Origin: Lithospermum erythrorhizon
Taxonomy: Eukaryota > Streptophyta > Magnoliopsida > Boraginales > Boraginaceae
Assembly (NCBI GenBank): GCA_019722365.1
Contig: JADFUC010000750.1
Coordinates: forward strand, 434,001-498,000
Length of the DNA: 64,000 nucleotides
Reading direction: 5' to 3'
Shown here: one piece after another, positions 23,790-34,331 of the stretch
How the letters are laid out: each line of letters starts with the position of its first letter
How positions within the stretch are numbered: the first letter of the stretch is position 1
Notes under the pieces: model-generated
What the model saw: the letters and a program-made list of their open reading frames with translations, nothing else
Told to the model about the DNA's origin: nothing
The model's database searches: none
Program-made: the position numbers and the translations under genes

Positions 23790-26700
23790 CATTAATACAT
23801 TAGCGAATACTTTGGTCAGCTACTTACGGCACTTTATGGGATGAATTGGCCGTTTATGATCCTCTTAGTCGTGTGAATGTGGGTTTGCATATGTAACTTG
23901 GGCGAAAAAATTTCAACAAAAGCGAAACAATGATCGTTTGCATAATTTTTTGGAGTGGTATCATGTTGAGCGTTTGGGCATTACGAACAACTACTTCTTT
24001 ATCTCGGGACCCTCGCCACTGACGTCGTGACTTGTCGTACCGTATTGCGGGAGTGACTTGAAAAGCCATTGCGTGGTTGTCGGGGCCAGGTGAGACGGCC
24101 GTAGTAGAATGTGATTCGATCTTCAAAGTGCGTACATGAGGACTTCTTTCATTACACTTATTGTCATCGTTAGGCCGCGATATCTAAATGCGTGTTTCTC
24201 GAGGAAACATGGTTTCGATTGGTGGGGCGTCGTCGAAGGTCGGGGCGATGGGCGGAAAGCAGGCTTGGTCGAGGCTCGGCGTCGGTAGGCTTTCTTCGTT
24301 GGCAGCCGAAGAAGCGCCACGGCATTTCTGGCTACTTGCCGAGCTGATGGAGCAAAGGGAAGCGACACCGACTCTTGTTCGAGCGATTCGGCTCTTATTC
24401 GAGCGATCTTCGCGGGTGTTAAAACACGGACTTCCGGTTGGTTGAAATTAAAGCACATGTTGGGTAATTCGGGTAATGGTTATGAGGATCGTCTTCTTGA
24501 TGCGTATTTTCTAGTAAGCGGATTATGAATCTTTTGGGGATTCGAGTAAAGATCCTGGAGTGATTTGACTCTTTTGTCCTAATGGTTGATATTCGCAACG
24601 TAGATTGGTGTTTCCAGATGGAAAAATTTCTATTCTTTATTAAAAGTAGCACGGTTTACATACATCTTCGAATTTATTTTGAAAGATGTTTTGTATGTAC
24701 CTCGGTTGCACATAGCTTACTTTACGTGTCCCCATTGGTGATACAGCGATTGTTTGATTAAATTTAAAGCATGGTTGTAGCTATACGAGGACCATACCTC
24801 GAACTGATTGGAGGCCGTTAAGTAAGCGGAATGGACTCTACTCTTTGCGATGTCCAGGAGGCGTGGATGTTGCGTGGATGGGAAGGTGTCTTGGTTGTAG
24901 CGCGCTCATGATTGGGGCATCCACCGAACCAAGTCGTTGGGTATATTTTTATTTCTCGGTCGTGTTCGTGAGTCAGGCTTGTATTGTGTGCCGTCGAAGC
25001 CCGGCGATCTAAGATGCTTTTGTTAGTAGTCAACGTAAGGCTTTAAATTTTGAATTGATACATTGTGATTTGTAAGGTCCATTATCGCGCTCTGTCTTAG
25101 ATAGTGCGGGTATTTCTGTGTGTGGATGATTATTCTCGTGTTGTGTGGTTGTTTTTATTGAATGATAAAACTGAGGTTCAGAAGTATTTTATGCATTTTT
25201 TTTGCTATCGTGGGTAGCCAATTTAAGTCAAGTTCGGTTGTTCGGGTGATAATGGTGCGGAGGAATTTTTTTTGTCTTGCGTGATTATTTCTTGGATAAT
25301 GACATTATTTTCAAACTTACTTGTGTGGTACTCCCAGCCCACGAGAATGGGCGGGTGGAGCAGGAAGCAAGTCATATTCTTAATGATGTTGCTTTCGAAA
25401 CACGTTTTCGAACTAAATCTCCCTCTTAAGTTTTTGGGGTGCGTATGTTCTTTAAAGTTCGCTTGGTGTCGTACCCTTGAGTGTTTCTGATTTAAGACCC
25501 GCAGGCCACTAAGCGCGCCACTTAAGCCTCCCGATATTCGTGTGTTTGGGTCTTTGTGTTTTGCTCATAATCGAGAAATGTAAGCGGGACAAATTGGTAA
25601 ATCGGACTAGGAAGTGCATCTTTGTTGGTTATTCGTACGGGAAAAAGGGTGGAAAGCTTTATGAGATTTGGACTTGCATGAATATTTTGTTTCCCGTGGC
25701 GTTGTCTTTTATGAAAATGATTTTTCTATGTGTGTTCTACTCTAGTTGTACGCAAGTGTGTTATCTCAGTACACATGCATGATGTTGTGAGTAATCTTGA
25801 TGATGAAAGGTCGATGAGGGGGTAGGTGATATTGGTAGTGTTTCAGTGACCTACATTTGGTCTCTGCGGGCGCCTCGGTTAATCGGCGAGTTCAACCACG
25901 ACTTGAGGGCCGATTCGGACCTCGTAGGGGCCAGGGAAGTCAGGCCTCGTGTGGGTGAGGCCCGAAGAGCCGAATGGTGGTGGTGTTTCGGGCGGGTGGT
26001 ATTGGGGTTGATTTGGGAAGGGAAGCGTCTTTAAAAGATTCATACATTAGACTCAGAGACCCCCGTTCGAATCTTGTTCAAGGTTGAGTCCATCTCCCAC
26101 CGGCTTCCTTCAGACACCGAGGTACTCTACATCCTATAGCTAATTCGATTAAATTATGTCGTTCACGTTGGGCACGGGTTTCTTTGCGGTGCTAGCTGCG
26201 GTATTGAGCTTAAATGCGTTCCCGAGGAGGCTATGGAAGTAAGCGGCGAATTGGCGTGGCTTATTTATCACGAGTGAGATTCAAGCGTTGGAGGATAACG
26301 GGACTTTGAGTATGGTGGAATTGCCAAAGGGAAAGAAGGCTCTCAGTTCTCAGTGGGTCTACAAGGTAAAATACGATTCTAATGTAAAGTACAGGTTAGA
26401 AAGATTTAAGGCTCGGTTGGTTGTGTTTAATGTCATCCAGGTTAGTATTAGTATAATGATACCTTTGCACCGGTGTAAGATAATTTGGCTATGCGGACTT
26501 TCACTGGCATGTTCTTTGTGAAAAAAGCCAGGAGTTAAATCAAATGGAGCGTGCATAATGATGCTTTACCGCAGTGACTTGTCGAGGAAGTGTGCGTAAG
26601 CCTCACTTTTTGGTTTTACGAGGCGTCGGAGTTAATTAATGCGAAGCCGAGAAATCTCTATATAGGTTGAAAACGAGGCACCGTGTTGGTTTTTCAAAAT

Positions 26701-27220
26701 TAGCCATGGCTTTGAAGAGGTATGGAGTTTCTTGCTTGATCTTATTCGGATTACTCGTTATTTACACCTGTGTAGGGTGAGGTGCGTTCACGGAGTTTTG
26801 GTGTATGTTGATGATTTACAACATTTATGGGAATAACTTTCTGGCTGTACATTTAACTAGCAAATCATGTCTACATTTCGTGTTTTCATATGAAGGATCC
26901 CAAGGGTCCTTAAGTACTTCTTTGGGGGTTGAGGTTGCCGTAGCCAGAAGGGATACCGGTCCCGGCGGAAATATGCCACTTGATGTGTGCGGAGGTAGTT
27001 TACTTGGAATGGCCAAGCATTGCGTTTCGATGGGCAGAACCTTGACGATTGGCCAAATCGGCTAGTGCTCACATCTTGATCCGGCGCTATAGCCCGGTTG
27101 GTTGGTATTTTACTTTATCTATCTTTTACCGTCTGATCTTTCCTTTTCTTTGTACATGTGTTATCTCGATTCTTTATGAGCAACGTCGAATCATTAGTTG
27201 TGCGTTCTTGAGTTGTAAAA
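23790..27220 (+). pseudogene. Broken gag-pol of the copia element
   Basis: Recognisable pieces: gag LWDELAVYDPL at about 23,835-23,868. CHR and ACFSRKHGFDWWG of the CCHC knuckle at about 24,160-24,225. Integrase core with IHCDL at about 25,060, VDDYSRVVWLFLLNDKTEVQ at about 25,115-25,180, DNGAE near 25,250 and NGRVE near 25,345. FVGYSYGKKGGKLYE at about 25,620-25,665. RT start ...NGTLSMVELPKGKKALSSQW at about 26,295-26,360. YVDD at about 26,804. MKDP and FLGVEVA-like strings at about 26,890-26,945. Stops and frame changes separate these, so no functional protein is encoded. Catalytic acidic residues of integrase and RT are still visible in places. Confidence 0.8.
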
Positions 27221-27754
27221 AGTATTTGAAGGATAATAAAGACGAGTATCCTCGCATGCACTAATTGTGATCTCAAATTTATCGGGATAGTGTGATTGGC
27301 CCAGGCGAGGATGCCGATGCTTGAGGAGGTGGTATACTGGTTGGAGTAGTGTTCTTGTCGATCTCACATTTCTTGGAAATCGAAGAAGCAAGCGTATCTG
27401 TCTTACTGCTTGGAGGCGAGTATCGATCTGGTCTTTGTGAGTTAAAAGTGGTTGAAGAAGTGCTTTGCGAGCTTGGGCGTGCAATCGGCCGTGGAGGTAT
27501 TTTGTAATGATCATTCTCAGTATTAAATGCAGCCTTGAGGCTCACGGTGATTTCGTGGCCTTATGGCATTGAGGTGGTGTCGCCTTTGCGAGATGCGGTG
27601 TTAGCGTGTTATTCATGCCAATGCGTATTTTAAATGAATGAGTTAGCGGATGGCCTAGAGGCTCTTGGCGGGAGCGGCAGGTTGAGTTTTTCTTGTGAGT
27701 TGGGCGTTTTAGATGCCATAGAGCGAGGGGTGGCCTGTTATAGCAGGTAATGCT

Positions 27755-27893
27755 TGATGTATTATGACCGTCCGTGTAGTCTATATTGTTGTCCATATTC
27801 TTTTGAGGCTCGAGGCCCGTTAGGTTAGGTTATATATTACGCGCATGTATTTGTCTTATTTAAGGAATAACGAAACAAGAGTTTATTATTTTA
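27755..27893 (+). repeat. Right LTR (truncated) of the 23-kb copia element
   Basis: Aligns with 23123-23260 through GTTTATTATTTTA. Beyond that the sequences diverge, consistent with loss of the LTR 3' part. Confidence 0.75.
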
Positions 27894-28518
27894 AATGGCA
27901 CCTTTCTAGTTTTTTAAGAAATTGTTTAGTTATCCATTATCTTTTTGGAATTTTATACTAATTGGCTCATCATTAATTAATTCAAAATGTCCGTTTTTAT
28001 TTTATAAGTAAATATTTTCAATTTGGTCTATCCTAAAAATTGTTTCTTGTTCGGCACTGCTACTTTAACCTCTTTTCATTTCTCATAACTTATAATATTT
28101 TATCAATTTTTACATATAATTTTTGGAAATAAACCCATTTTAATTACTATTCAAATGTTATCTCTTAAATTTTTGACAATTTAAAACTAGACAATTTTCA
28201 TAAGATGGATGGAGTACTAAATTTGAAGATAAACTTGTTTCAGGAACCTGTTAGTCTCAATTAGTTTATACAGTGATGAGTACTCTTGTGGAGTCTTGTG
28301 AGGTATTGGAGAAAAAGTTATTGTGGTGATGGAAAATTTGGGTATGACAAAAACATCAAATTGACTTAGTGGGAAAGAACAATATTTCTCAGGGTTAAAA
28401 CTACTGCAACTAATGTGCAAGACAATCCTAGCTCACTGAAATTCTGTTTCGTTGTTTGATCGCCAATCGCCCTTTCGATGAAGATCTCTGAATGGTCTTT
28501 GCAATCACCATGTCATAC
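27894..28518. other. Short intergenic region downstream of the receptor-like protein
   Basis: AT-rich with no gene. GGATGGAGTA at about 28,205-28,215 resembles a Stowaway right end, but I could not identify a clear left end. The part nearest 28,518 is probably the 3' UTR of the minus-strand receptor-like protein. Confidence 0.4.
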
Positions 28519-31500
28519 TTAGATCTCCCCATTTGAATGTCTTTGGTATCGTTTCTGATACTTTCGAGGAAGAACTTTGCATATAAGCTGATCGATATTC
28601 CAGTTGTAGTACATGTTCCATCTCATGGAGAAAAGGATTGGCGCAAAGAAAAATGCTAGACCTACAAGAAACCCCCCGCCCACGCTAAAGTAGATACCAA
28701 TGTCTCGGGATTCTTGTGATTCTTGCTCCTCCTCTGGTTTGGCAGCAGTATCACAAGTTCTCTCTAAAGGGAACCCGCATAACCCCTCGTTTCCTTGAAA
28801 TGAACTCGAAGGAAATGTTTGAAATTGACTGCCAGTAGGGATTCTTCCGATTAGTTGATTGTAAGACACGTTCAAGTACGAAATGAACGTGAGGCTGGCC
28901 AGCTCATTTGGGATTTCTCCATTCAGCTTGTTAAATGAGAGGTCTAGTGATCCGAGCTGCTTCAGATTTCCAACCGATTGGGGGATTGTGCTGCTGAGGG
29001 CATTGTTTGACAAGTTGAGAAGATAGATTGATTTGAGTTCTCCTATTGTTTCTGGTATGCCTCCCTGAAAATTATTGCTTGAGAAATCAATGGAAGTGAA
29101 GATGTTTAGGATCTTCTCCAACTCCACACTTGTTCCTTTGAGGACAACTGTGGTTGAATCCTGATAATAATTATCACCACTTAGAATAGTTTGAAAGTGT
29201 AAATGATCGATCTGTGTGTTCGATTCATTTGCACCAACAATCATTGCCTCCAAATTCTTGAAGAACTCTGAAGGAAGCACACCCTCAAAGTTGTTGGAAG
29301 CCAAGTCAATGATCTGAAGACTTGGCCAAATATAGCCGCCTCCAAGGCAGCTGATATCTCCATGGAAGTTGTTGAATCGAAATGATAGGACACGCAAATT
29401 GGTCAGATTCCTCAACCAGCAAGGGAAAGTATCGGTTATCTTGTTATAGCCGAGGTTTAAAACCTTTAGATTTGTGCAGTTGGCCAAGGACTGTGGAACT
29501 GGACCGCCTATTTGATTCCAGCTGATATCCAAAGTCTCTGTCTGACAATTCTGAAGAGACATCTCTGGGATACTACCACTGAGATTATTTCTTCGAAGAT
29601 TTAATACTCCAAGGTTACCGCTATTATTCATCAAGCATGGTGGTATAGTGCCCTGCAAAGTATTGTTTGATAAATCAAGTACTTGAATGCTGCTTGCATT
29701 GCATAATGACAGAGGGATGTCTCCACTGAGTCTATTGTTTGCTGCACTGAAGAAGATGACTCTGGGAATTCGATTTCCAATTTCAGGAGGCAATATAGAG
29801 CTGAAGTTGTTGTTAGATAGGTCCAGGTATGCAGCATTTGGTGATGGTAATGGAATATTCCCACTCAGAAGGTTTGAATGGAGGTCAATGTACTCGAGAT
29901 AGCCAATCGAAGGTTCTTCTTGCAAAGCAGTGAATTGATTATGAGAGAGATTCAGATATCGAAAAGAGATCACGTCCCCAAGACTCCATAACCAGTTAGG
30001 AATTTCACCTGTCATTTGATTGTTAGAGAGATCTAACATCTTCAACGTTGATTGGTTTCTTAACGGAGGCAATTCTTGCAGGTTGCAGGAGGCTAAGAAT
30101 AAATGTTGGAACTGAGGGAGCACAGCCAATGAAGAGTCGCTGCTGTTGGTAATGATTGAAAAATTGTTGTAAGATAGGTCAAGATAAGTGAGGTTCTGAA
30201 GCTTCATGAAATTCTTGTAGTCGATTACGCCACTCAATCTGTTGCTAGAAAGGGACAGATATTCCAGATTCTTTAGATCAAAGAAAAACTGAGGTATTGG
30301 CCCTTCCAGATTATTTTCACTCAGCTGAAGGGATTTTAGTTTAGAAGAATGCAAACTTGGCACTTCACTTATCTTGCCTGAAAAATTGTTGTTGGAGAGT
30401 TGCAATTCCTCAATTGATGGAAGTGAGAACAGAGATGATGGAATCTGCCCAGTAAGTGAATTGTTACTCAAGTCCACTTCTACAACCCCATCGAGACCTT
30501 CCCACAGCAACAGAGGCATTTCACCAATCAATTTGTTGTTGTGTAAGAAAATCATAGCAAGATTCTTGGATCCACTGAACGATGGAATGGAACCGATGAA
30601 CTGGTTTCCAGACAAGTCCAGATATGCCAACTGAGTAAGCTTTGCAATTGAACCAGGAATTGGTCCTAAGAATCGGCTGCCCCGTAGATTCATATTTGTC
30701 AACATTTTCAGGTTGCTTATCGAATCTGGTAAACTTCCCGACATTATTGTACCCATAAGGAACAGATTCTCAAGCGAGCCATTCGACTGAAATTCAGGGA
30801 AGAATCCCTCTAGTTCCCCATTTTCTGATAAGTCAAGCAAGCGCAAACTTGGAAGATTGAAAATCTTACCAGGTACAGTACCAGACAATTCACATGAACT
30901 GAGGGTGAGCTCAGTTAAATTTGAGAATTCAGAAAAAAACTCAGGAAATGGAGCAGACAAAGGATTGTTGTCAAGATGAACAACAGAAAGATGATGCACT
31001 TTTATGAAAGATGGGTGCAACGGGCCCGGGAGGAAGCAGTTAGATAAGCTCAAGACAATCAAATTAGGCAAAGAAGATGCTACAATCTGGCTCCATCCAG
31101 ACCCTTGTGCAGACATATTAACACCATCAAGATAGAGTTCTCTAAGATTTGAAAGGTTCTTACTCAAGAACAGTTGAAGGTCTGGAATCGCTAGTTCTAG
31201 AGTTGATCCTTGTGACTCCTTGGAGAGGTCAAGAGTTAGTAACCTTGACAGATTGGAGAACTCAGTACTGATCGATCCAACGAAGCCTGAATGGCTCAAA
31301 TTCAGGTAAGTCAGCTGAGGAAGCTGGTTGAACATGGAGGATAAAGGGGCATCTGGTAAACCAATTGTAGCTAAATTCAGCCTTTGAAGATACTTCAAGC
31401 CGAAAAGAGTGCTGGAATCGTTTATCCCATAAGAAATATATTCAGTGCTGAGATCAAGGCTGATGACTCGACCTGGACGATCACAGCCAACACCAGGCCA

Positions 31501-31704
31501 GTTACAGCAGTCCTTGCTCTCGTCCCAATACTCCATCCTTGTTGAATACAATGCATCATAAGTGATGTTTCCCTTTAGTTGCAGCAACAGTGACTTCTGG
31601 TCCTCCAGACATTGCCCTGATGCAAACATGATACCGATACTCATCCCCAACAACTTAGAGATGATTCCAACAAAAGAAAGGAATACAATTATTTCAGGCC
31701 TCAT
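28519..31704 (-). CDS. LRR receptor-like protein, Ve1/RLP type, intronless
   Basis: A cell-surface receptor without a kinase domain; such proteins recognise microbial or self ligands and signal through SOBIR1/BAK1-type partners. The open frame extends to an ATG at 31782. The ATG at 31704 is preferred because it places a hydrophobic signal peptide (MRPEIIVFLSFVGIISKLLG) at the N terminus, giving 1061 aa. Next comes the LRR N-cap with CLEDQKSLLLQLKGN and the CCNWPGVGCD cysteine pairs, then more than 25 extracellular LRRs. A non-LRR island (about HFQTILSGDNYYQDSTTVV) precedes the last four LRRs, as in Ve1. The cap NEGLCGFPLERTC, an acidic stretch, one membrane helix with a GxxxG motif (VGGGFLVGLAF) and a short basic tail ending NGEI follow. 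Many N-X-S/T sites. No stop or frameshift, so probably functional. Ligand unknown. Confidence 0.94.
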   Translation of the reverse strand: MRPEIIVFLSFVGIISKLLGMSIGIMFASGQCLEDQKSLLLQLKGNITYDALYSTRMEYWDESKDCCNWPGVGCDRPGRVISLDLSTEYISYGINDSSTLFGLKYLQRLNLATIGLPDAPLSSMFNQLPQLTYLNLSHSGFVGSISTEFSNLSRLLTLDLSKESQGSTLELAIPDLQLFLSKNLSNLRELYLDGVNMSAQGSGWSQIVASSLPNLIVLSLSNCFLPGPLHPSFIKVHHLSVVHLDNNPLSAPFPEFFSEFSNLTELTLSSCELSGTVPGKIFNLPSLRLLDLSENGELEGFFPEFQSNGSLENLFLMGTIMSGSLPDSISNLKMLTNMNLRGSRFLGPIPGSIAKLTQLAYLDLSGNQFIGSIPSFSGSKNLAMIFLHNNKLIGEMPLLLWEGLDGVVEVDLSNNSLTGQIPSSLFSLPSIEELQLSNNNFSGKISEVPSLHSSKLKSLQLSENNLEGPIPQFFFDLKNLEYLSLSSNRLSGVIDYKNFMKLQNLTYLDLSYNNFSIITNSSDSSLAVLPQFQHLFLASCNLQELPPLRNQSTLKMLDLSNNQMTGEIPNWLWSLGDVISFRYLNLSHNQFTALQEEPSIGYLEYIDLHSNLLSGNIPLPSPNAAYLDLSNNNFSSILPPEIGNRIPRVIFFSAANNRLSGDIPLSLCNASSIQVLDLSNNTLQGTIPPCLMNNSGNLGVLNLRRNNLSGSIPEMSLQNCQTETLDISWNQIGGPVPQSLANCTNLKVLNLGYNKITDTFPCWLRNLTNLRVLSFRFNNFHGDISCLGGGYIWPSLQIIDLASNNFEGVLPSEFFKNLEAMIVGANESNTQIDHLHFQTILSGDNYYQDSTTVVLKGTSVELEKILNIFTSIDFSSNNFQGGIPETIGELKSIYLLNLSNNALSSTIPQSVGNLKQLGSLDLSFNKLNGEIPNELASLTFISYLNVSYNQLIGRIPTGSQFQTFPSSSFQGNEGLCGFPLERTCDTAAKPEEEQESQESRDIGIYFSVGGGFLVGLAFFFAPILFSMRWNMYYNWNIDQLICKVLPRKYQKRYQRHSNGEI

Positions 31705-31800
31705 TATGATGAAGATTAGATTTTGGTATGAAACGGGAAACTTAAGTGTTGTGTTCTGCTCGGATGAAAACGATTCATTCACCGTTCACGGTGGCCGGTA

Positions 31801-31810
31801 TTTATTTACA
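31801..31810 (-). promoter_or_regulatory. Possible TATA element of the receptor-like protein gene
   Basis: TAAATAAATA on the minus strand, about 97 bp upstream of the preferred ATG at 31704. Spacing is plausible, but the motif is common in AT-rich DNA. Confidence 0.3.
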
Positions 31811-31839
31811 TCTGCAAACCGAGTCAACTACTTTTAAGC

Positions 31840-32540
31840 ATTTTTTTATCTTCTCCATGTGAACATTGTTTAGGTTGCCCATTGTATATTTTTACACTTA
31901 ATCATGCAGCATTAGTTTAAGTATAAAAATATACTAAAGAACATGTTTCCTTCAAACTGCCAAAAAAGAAAGAGTTACAAATACCAACTCAATGATTTTT
32001 ATATTGAAGTGTTAGATCTCTCCTCTTTCTTGGTAGTATTGGATCTTTAAATAATGATACAGAGGGGAAAATTTATAAATCTCAAATAATGGTAATGCAT
32101 TTTGTCACTTCTGGTTTGATAATGTTGTTTACTCCATCTTGTCTGGATCTTGCTTTCATGGAAGGGGGAAGAACTATATTAACCATATGAATGCTAACAA
32201 TTGTTGAGAAAAGGCTGCAAGGTGTAAACTAAGTTGTTTATTCAACATGTGAAATTTCTGGTCATCATATGAAATTGAGACAATGTGGACATTGCAAAAT
32301 ATTTAAGATCAAATGCATGCCATGTTAATTTTTTTCATTATACTCCCATTTTAAATCAATGTTTCACAACTGTTTGCCCTTCTTTCTAAATCCAAGTTAT
32401 GTCACTATTCAACAAATATAATCCCACTAACCAATTTAGATGAAACAAGATCTTCTAGGTGAAATAACCAAATTTGTTTGACGATTCACTCTTCAATCGA
32501 TTTTGGCTTACTTAAACACGCTTTTTATGAATGACGCAAA
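31840..32540. other. Gene-free region upstream of the receptor-like protein
   Basis: AT-rich, with no ORF of note and no repeat recognised. It probably contains the upstream regulatory region of the receptor-like protein gene. Confidence 0.5.
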
Positions 32541-32712
32541 TACTTCTTAGAAGTAGGAGCAAGAGACATTTTCTTATCTCAAAGAAAATATGTGATCGAT
32601 TCATTTGTAGAAACTGGAAAGTTGGATGCAAAGCCATGTTGTGCTCCTCCGATGACCCCCAATGTTCATTCAACTCACACGTGATGGTAAACTATTTGTC
32701 AGTCCTAAGAAT
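32541..32712 (+). pseudogene. Ty1/copia reverse-transcriptase scrap
   Basis: One plus-strand frame reads EVGARDIFLSQRKYVIDLFV, then ETGKLDAKPC and PMTPNVHL. This matches the copia RT C-terminal block (LSQRKYVxDLLxETGKLGxKP). No LTRs or other domains adjoin it, so it is an isolated fragment. Confidence 0.7.
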
Positions 32713-32879
32713 ATTTATTAACTTCTAATTTATTTATATCTACCAAATTAACTCAGAGATTTGCTTATTGTCAATATTTAAGCATGACTACTTTTATTAA
32801 TGAACTTCCTATTTTACCCCTATAACTTTAAAATTAATAACCAACTTAATCCTCTAATTCATATTTCTACCTGCTTTCA

Positions 32880-33720
32880 ACCCCTACCCTATAGTTTCGT
32901 CCCGCTTCGCCCCCGACCGATTTCGCACATATTTCAGCCTCATTTCGGCTCGAACAGGTGGCTGCCTGCTGGGATTTCAACCATAGCTTTTCGGCCTCGT
33001 TTTCGATCATAGACCATATTTTTGGCCTGTTGACCGGGACCATATTTTCCGCCCATTTCGCCCGGACTATACTCGAATTCTGCACAATATTTCTCGCCCT
33101 GCTCTCTTCCCCTCGAGTCCATACTCGCCCGATTCGATGCCACATAGGCCCGTTGACATAAAATTACAAAGGCCCGCTTCCCAAACCATATTTCTTTGGC
33201 CCCTATTTTCGGACAATATTTCGAAAATATGGTTCGGCTCTAACGTGGCCGAAAATATGGTCTGTGTCGAACGTTAAATATGGTCGGGGGTCGAATCGGC
33301 CGAAAATAGGCCCCGTGTCGAAACGTGTCTGAAAATATGGTCCCGGCCTAAAACGACGAAAATATGGTCGGGGGTCTAATCGACGAAAATATATTTAGCT
33401 CTAAAATGTCCTGCGCCAAAACTAAAATATGGTCGGGGGTCGAAACGGGCCGAAAATATGGTCCGGGGTCGAACGGCCCGAAAATGTCCTCCCAAAATGA
33501 AACGACTGAAAATATGGACTACCAGTCGAGTACGGCACGAAAATACATCTCATGTGTCAACGGTAAAATATGGTTTCGGTCAAAACGAAAGCCGAAAATA
33601 CGCCGAAACGACCGGTAAAATACATCTCAGCCGAACGAAATAAATATTGCCCCAAGTCAAAGCGCCCAAAAATATGGTCGAAACGACCGAACATGGCCGA
33701 AAAAAATATATTGATGAACC
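32880..33720. repeat. Inverted minisatellite (foldback-like) built on a GAAAATATGGTC core
   Basis: Right of about 33,222 the strings GAAAATATGGTC, GGTCGGGGGTCGAA and CGAAAATA recur every 25-40 bp to about 33,720. Left of that point the same core occurs as its reverse complement (GACCATATTTT, GGCCATATTT-like) back to about 32,880. The axis lies in ATATTTCGAAAATAT at about 33,215-33,230, itself palindromic. The composition is CpG-rich in an AT-rich neighbourhood. The several short overlapping ORFs are by-products of the repeats. Modular long inverted repeats of this kind are known from foldback transposons, but I cannot assign it to a family and found no target duplication. Confidence 0.7.
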
Positions 33721-34331
33721 TACCAAAATACGATTTTCACAAAAGAGCCATCCTTGGGACGTGAAAGATGTTTTAGATTTCTTTTAGGGATATTTTCGAT
33801 ATTTCAAATAAAATTACCAAACTCTCATGTTAATTTGATACAAAATTTAAAACCCAATCCTCCAATTAATTTGAAATGAAGTATTTCAATACTTTAAGAG
33901 AGATCTTACCAGTAGATTTCTCCAACACCAAACACACCTGCTATCTATTCACTTTCTAAACTGCAACTATTTTCGATATCATCATTATAACGTTGGCTCT
34001 CATTTGCAACTATTTTCGTAATGGAGACCAATGTGTAACTTTTTTGTGATTGTGATGACTAATCAGCAACTATTTTTCAACGACAGGGACCAAAGCCAAC
34101 AACTAACTAGGAAAAAAGTGTAAAAATTAACAATTACTGAGACCATTTCGACAAAATCAGTTTATAATTATAATAGTTACCCAACAGTGTTAAAAAATTG
34201 TGTATAAAACAGTATTATAAAGCACTTTTAATATACTGAAGAATCCAAATAAAGATGAAAAATAAAGTAAAGAAACGATAGGAGACTTGTTGAGAATAAG
34301 AATTGGTTAGTATTACCATTTACCAGGACAT

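Larger units (their letters stand above)
23123..27893 (+). mobile_element. Heavily decayed Ty1/copia LTR retrotransposon
   Basis: Related repeats at 23123-23260 and 27755-27893 (both TGAT(C/G)TATTATGACCGTC ... GTTTATTATTTTA) bound the element. In order on the plus strand, the interior shows recognisable scraps of gag, zinc knuckle, integrase, reverse transcriptase and RNase H regions. This is the copia order, integrase before RT. Every domain is interrupted by stops and frameshifts. The left LTR probably extends to about 23,525, because the following sequence resembles an LTR 3' end. The right LTR then appears truncated. No target-site duplication was recognised. Confidence 0.85.

Noticed and set aside
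30374..30634. 86-aa and other plus-strand ORFs within 28.5-31.8 kb
   Set aside because: They lie antisense to the LRR repeats of the receptor-like protein, which commonly produce long open antisense frames.
32880..33720. CRISPR-like repeat array
   Set aside because: Repeats are degenerate, spacers are not unique, the array is inverted about a centre, and the genome is plant nuclear.
33364..33764. Three overlapping plus-strand ORFs of 60-84 aa
   Set aside because: They arise from the repeated GAAAATATGGTC units, and their shared KIW/KYG patterns are repeat artefacts.
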